A stretch of DNA of 51,998 bases from contig JANINJ010000025.1 of assembly GCA_024508855.1 (NCBI GenBank), positions 1 through 51,998 on the forward strand. Reading direction: 5' to 3'. This document shows, piece by piece, positions 49,935-51,998 of the stretch (position 1 is the stretch's first letter; every line of letters starts with the position of its first letter). The position numbers and the translations under genes were made by a program. Source of the DNA: Xanthobacteraceae bacterium (GTDB lineage: Bacteria; Pseudomonadota; Alphaproteobacteria; Rhizobiales; Xanthobacteraceae). A model generated the notes under the pieces. It did not search any database, was not told where the DNA came from, and was given only the letters and a program-made list of their open reading frames with translations.

Positions 49935-50894
49935 ATGTCCGATCACAACAGCGACGATCTCAATGCCAAGCCCGCCGCCAATGGCGCGGACCACCTCGAT
50001 GCGTCGATGCATGGTCCTCAGCAGCCGCAGGATATGCAGGCGGGCGCGGCGAACGCCGCGGCGGCAGGTCCGGCTTCCGAACACGGTCAATCCGGCGAGG
50101 CTCCGAAGGCCGACGCGGCGGCGTCTGCTGCCGAGACCGGCGCGCCGCGCGGATCCAGTCACATCATGGTCCTGCCGCCCTCACGCAACAGCGACTGGAA
50201 GGGCAGCACCATCGACGATGAATCGTCTGCACGCAGCGGTGCGAAATCGAGCGTCTTCGGCAAGCGCAGGGCGTCGGCTCTGGCCGCGATCTTTGTGCTC
50301 GCTGCCGTCGCCGGCGTGATCGGCGGTTCGCTCGCCACCGCCGCATTCGGGCATTACCTTGCATCGAACAGCGCGAAGACCGCGAGCAACCAGTCCAGCG
50401 CGCTGGAAGAATCGATCCGCCGGATCGGTGCCGATGTTGCTGCGCTCAAGTCGGGCATGGAACGCTCGTCGAAACTCGACAACGCGCAATTCTCCAAGGT
50501 CAACGACCGCATCGAAAAGATCGAGAAGGCGCAGGCCGAACCCGCCGCCAAGCTCGCCAAGATCAGCGAGACGCTGGAGAAGCTGCGCGTTGCAGCGGCG
50601 ACGCCTGCTGCGACGCAGGCCGCGGCGAAGGAAACCACCGGATCGATCCCGACGCCGACACCTGCGCCGAAGACTGTCGCAGCGAACAAGCCCGAGCCAA
50701 GCCGGATGCCGACCATCGAGGGTTGGCGCATTCGTGACGTCGCCAACGGCGGCGCGCTGCTCGAAGGCCGCGAAGGTCTCTACGAAGTCTATGCCGGCGA
50801 TCCGCTGCCGGGCGTCGGCCGCGTCGACGCGATCCGCCGTCAGGACGGCCGCTGGGTCGTGGTTACTTCCAGGGGACTGATCGTCGCCCGCTGA
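49935..50894 (+). CDS. Membrane-anchored coiled-coil protein of unknown function
   Basis: A 319-residue protein that I do not recognise as a named family. The first 110 residues are an alanine- and glycine-rich disordered region. A single transmembrane segment (ALAAIFVLAAVAGVIGGSLATAAFG) lies near residues 118-142. A coiled coil follows (SALEESIRRIGADVAALKSGMERSSKLDNAQFSKVNDRIEKIEKA) and then a proline-rich linker. A compact C-terminal domain (WRIRDVANGGALLEGREGLYEVYAGDPLPGVGRVDAIRRQDGRWVVVTSRGLIV) closes it. This C-domain recalls cytochrome- or secretin-associated periplasmic domains, but no function is claimed. The ATG at 49935 is used; a GTG at 49923 with AGGAAA upstream is a rival start. 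Confidence 0.75.
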   Translation: MSDHNSDDLNAKPAANGADHLDASMHGPQQPQDMQAGAANAAAAGPASEHGQSGEAPKADAAASAAETGAPRGSSHIMVLPPSRNSDWKGSTIDDESSARSGAKSSVFGKRRASALAAIFVLAAVAGVIGGSLATAAFGHYLASNSAKTASNQSSALEESIRRIGADVAALKSGMERSSKLDNAQFSKVNDRIEKIEKAQAEPAAKLAKISETLEKLRVAAATPAATQAAAKETTGSIPTPTPAPKTVAANKPEPSRMPTIEGWRIRDVANGGALLEGREGLYEVYAGDPLPGVGRVDAIRRQDGRWVVVTSRGLIVAR

Positions 50895-50953
50895 GGCGGC
50901 GCGAAGACAACCAGTCCGACGCTGGAATTCGCAGCCTGATCGGCATACCGTAA

Positions 50954-50973
50954 CGCCTCGTCGACCCGAGGCG
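50954..50973 (+). terminator. Short stem-loop after the coiled-coil protein gene
   Basis: CGCCTCG at 50954-50960 pairs perfectly with CGAGGCG at 50967-50973 around a 6-nt loop. It lacks a U-tract, so it is a weak terminator or spacer hairpin. Confidence 0.35.
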
Positions 50974-51019
50974 CTGGGGCGGAGCCTCGCGGCGATGGCA
51001 TAACGCAGCCGGCCGTTCG

Positions 51020-51998
51020 ATGGACTTTTCGGTGCCGCCAGGAACAAGAGCCGCATGGCGCTCGACGATGCGGGCGTGCGGTCTGGCGCTTGCGATTGTG
51101 CTCGGCGCCAACGTTGCCGTGCGGGCCGCCGATGCACAGATGCTGACGCGCGGCGGCGCGATTGTCGATCCTCTCACGCTGCGTGAACTCGATCTGCACG
51201 AACACATCTCGGACGGTGCGGCGGCGGATTTCAGCCTGCGCCGAATGCTTGCGCCAGGGAGCAAGCTGGATACGCCACTGACGAACGACGAACTATTTTC
51301 GCTGCCATCGATGATTCCGGTACGCGCTGCGATCGATCGCGAGTTCGAACGCTATATCGTGCGCCATCGTGCGGAGCAGCCGCAAATGACGGTTGGCGTC
51401 GGCGCGGGGCACGACCTGCAATTGTTCGATCGCGATCTGTTGTACTCGTCGCGCACGCGCTTCGTGCTCGCCGGCATCGTCAATCGGATGGACCGCGCAT
51501 TCGTGTCGCCTGCGAGCTGCGGCGAAATCCGGTTGATCTATCGGCTCACGCGCATCGACACCGGGGATGCGAATGCACCGCGCTTGCCGATGACATTGAA
51601 CGTGGTGGTGAAGGCAAGGGCTGACAATTCCGCCAGCATCACCTGTTCCGAAATTGCCCGGCGATGGCTGGAAGCCACCGGGAGCAATTCCGGCGGCGTG
51701 CCGCTTGCCGCCAAGCTGGCTTCCCGGGAAGGACCGCTTGCGCTGATCGAGCCTGCGAATGTCGAGCTTCTCGAGTTCAATCTGCAGATCGGCCATATCG
51801 CCAAATCCGCAATTCACGACTTCCAGACCGACTACCTGCTGAAGGTCTTTCGCCGCGATCCATCGAGTGGCGATTTCTCGGAAACGCCGCTGGAGAACCA
51901 GATCGACCGTGATCGGATCCTGGCGGATCCGCAACTCGGACATGATTTCAAGCAGTGGCTGCTGGCGCCTGCGCAGATGCGCGCGCTCGATCGCGGCA
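51020..51998 (+). CDS. Exported protein of unknown function, 5' part
   Basis: An open frame runs without a stop from the ATG at 51020 to the window end, giving 326 residues of a longer protein. The N-terminus contains a signal peptide (CGLALAIVLGANVAVRAADAQ, cleavage near residue 38). Conserved-looking stretches include TRFVLAGIVNRMDRAF followed by CGEIRLIYRL, a pattern seen in several large conserved hypothetical exported proteins. No catalytic motif is recognised. I favour the ATG at 51020; an alternative ATG at 51068 would shorten the signal's N-region. The upstream coiled-coil gene ends 125 bases earlier on the same strand. Confidence 0.65.
   Translation, partial: MDFSVPPGTRAAWRSTMRACGLALAIVLGANVAVRAADAQMLTRGGAIVDPLTLRELDLHEHISDGAAADFSLRRMLAPGSKLDTPLTNDELFSLPSMIPVRAAIDREFERYIVRHRAEQPQMTVGVGAGHDLQLFDRDLLYSSRTRFVLAGIVNRMDRAFVSPASCGEIRLIYRLTRIDTGDANAPRLPMTLNVVVKARADNSASITCSEIARRWLEATGSNSGGVPLAAKLASREGPLALIEPANVELLEFNLQIGHIAKSAIHDFQTDYLLKVFRRDPSSGDFSETPLENQIDRDRILADPQLGHDFKQWLLAPAQMRALDRG

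Overview
The window looks like chromosomal DNA of a high-GC alphaproteobacterium of the Bradyrhizobium / Rhodopseudomonas / Afipia lineage. The grounds are the style of the proteins (several molybdenum hydroxylases, Liv-type ABC importers, aromatic ring-cleavage enzymes), the strong GC bias at third codon positions, and the dispersed palindromic repeats near 48 kb. The placement is an inference from sequence style. I see no rRNA, tRNA, CRISPR array, transposase or phage gene.

Bases 1-17,480 form a catabolic and uptake island. It starts with the tail of an SsuD-type FMN monooxygenase, the SsuC and SsuB importer subunits and a flavin reductase. A divergently read YheO-type regulator faces a RidA gene across a 26-bp near-palindrome. 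RidA leads into a molybdenum hydroxylase operon (large, FAD and 2Fe-2S subunits plus a CoxG-like protein), a complete branched-chain-type ABC importer (livKHMGF order) and an aspartate-dehydrogenase-like gene. Converging on these are a gamma-glutamyltransferase-family protein, an aldehyde dehydrogenase and a fused LigB-LigA extradiol dioxygenase. An AraC regulator is divergent from the dioxygenase. Together this reads as import, hydroxylation, ring opening and nitrogen or aldehyde handling of an unidentified aromatic or N-heterocyclic compound.

Bases 18,400-27,800 hold a YWTD-propeller protein and then a probable storage-lipid cluster: AraC regulator, alpha/beta hydrolase with a TTG start, phasin, long-chain acyl-CoA ligase, WS/DGAT acyltransferase and an MFS transporter. 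Bases 27,900-36,000 hold an ABC-F ATPase, a DUF983 protein divergent from a MocR-type regulator, an alpha/beta hydrolase with an intradiol dioxygenase, an MFS transporter, and a divergent acetylpolyamine-amidohydrolase-like deacetylase.

Bases 36,000-43,130 are sulfur assimilation: an AT-rich leader, cysJ, cysI, a metB-like gene, a LysR regulator and a DapA-family aldolase. A second, unpartnered molybdenum hydroxylase large subunit follows, then a lemA gene and two TPM-domain genes.

Bases 47,766-48,993 are non-coding and unusually organised: inverted-repeat elements flank a near-consensus sigma70 promoter with a palindrome in its spacer, followed by about 450-500 nt able to form long nested hairpins. 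This is my best candidate for an undescribed element. The window closes with a glutathione S-transferase, a membrane-anchored coiled-coil protein and the start of an exported protein of unknown function that runs off the end.
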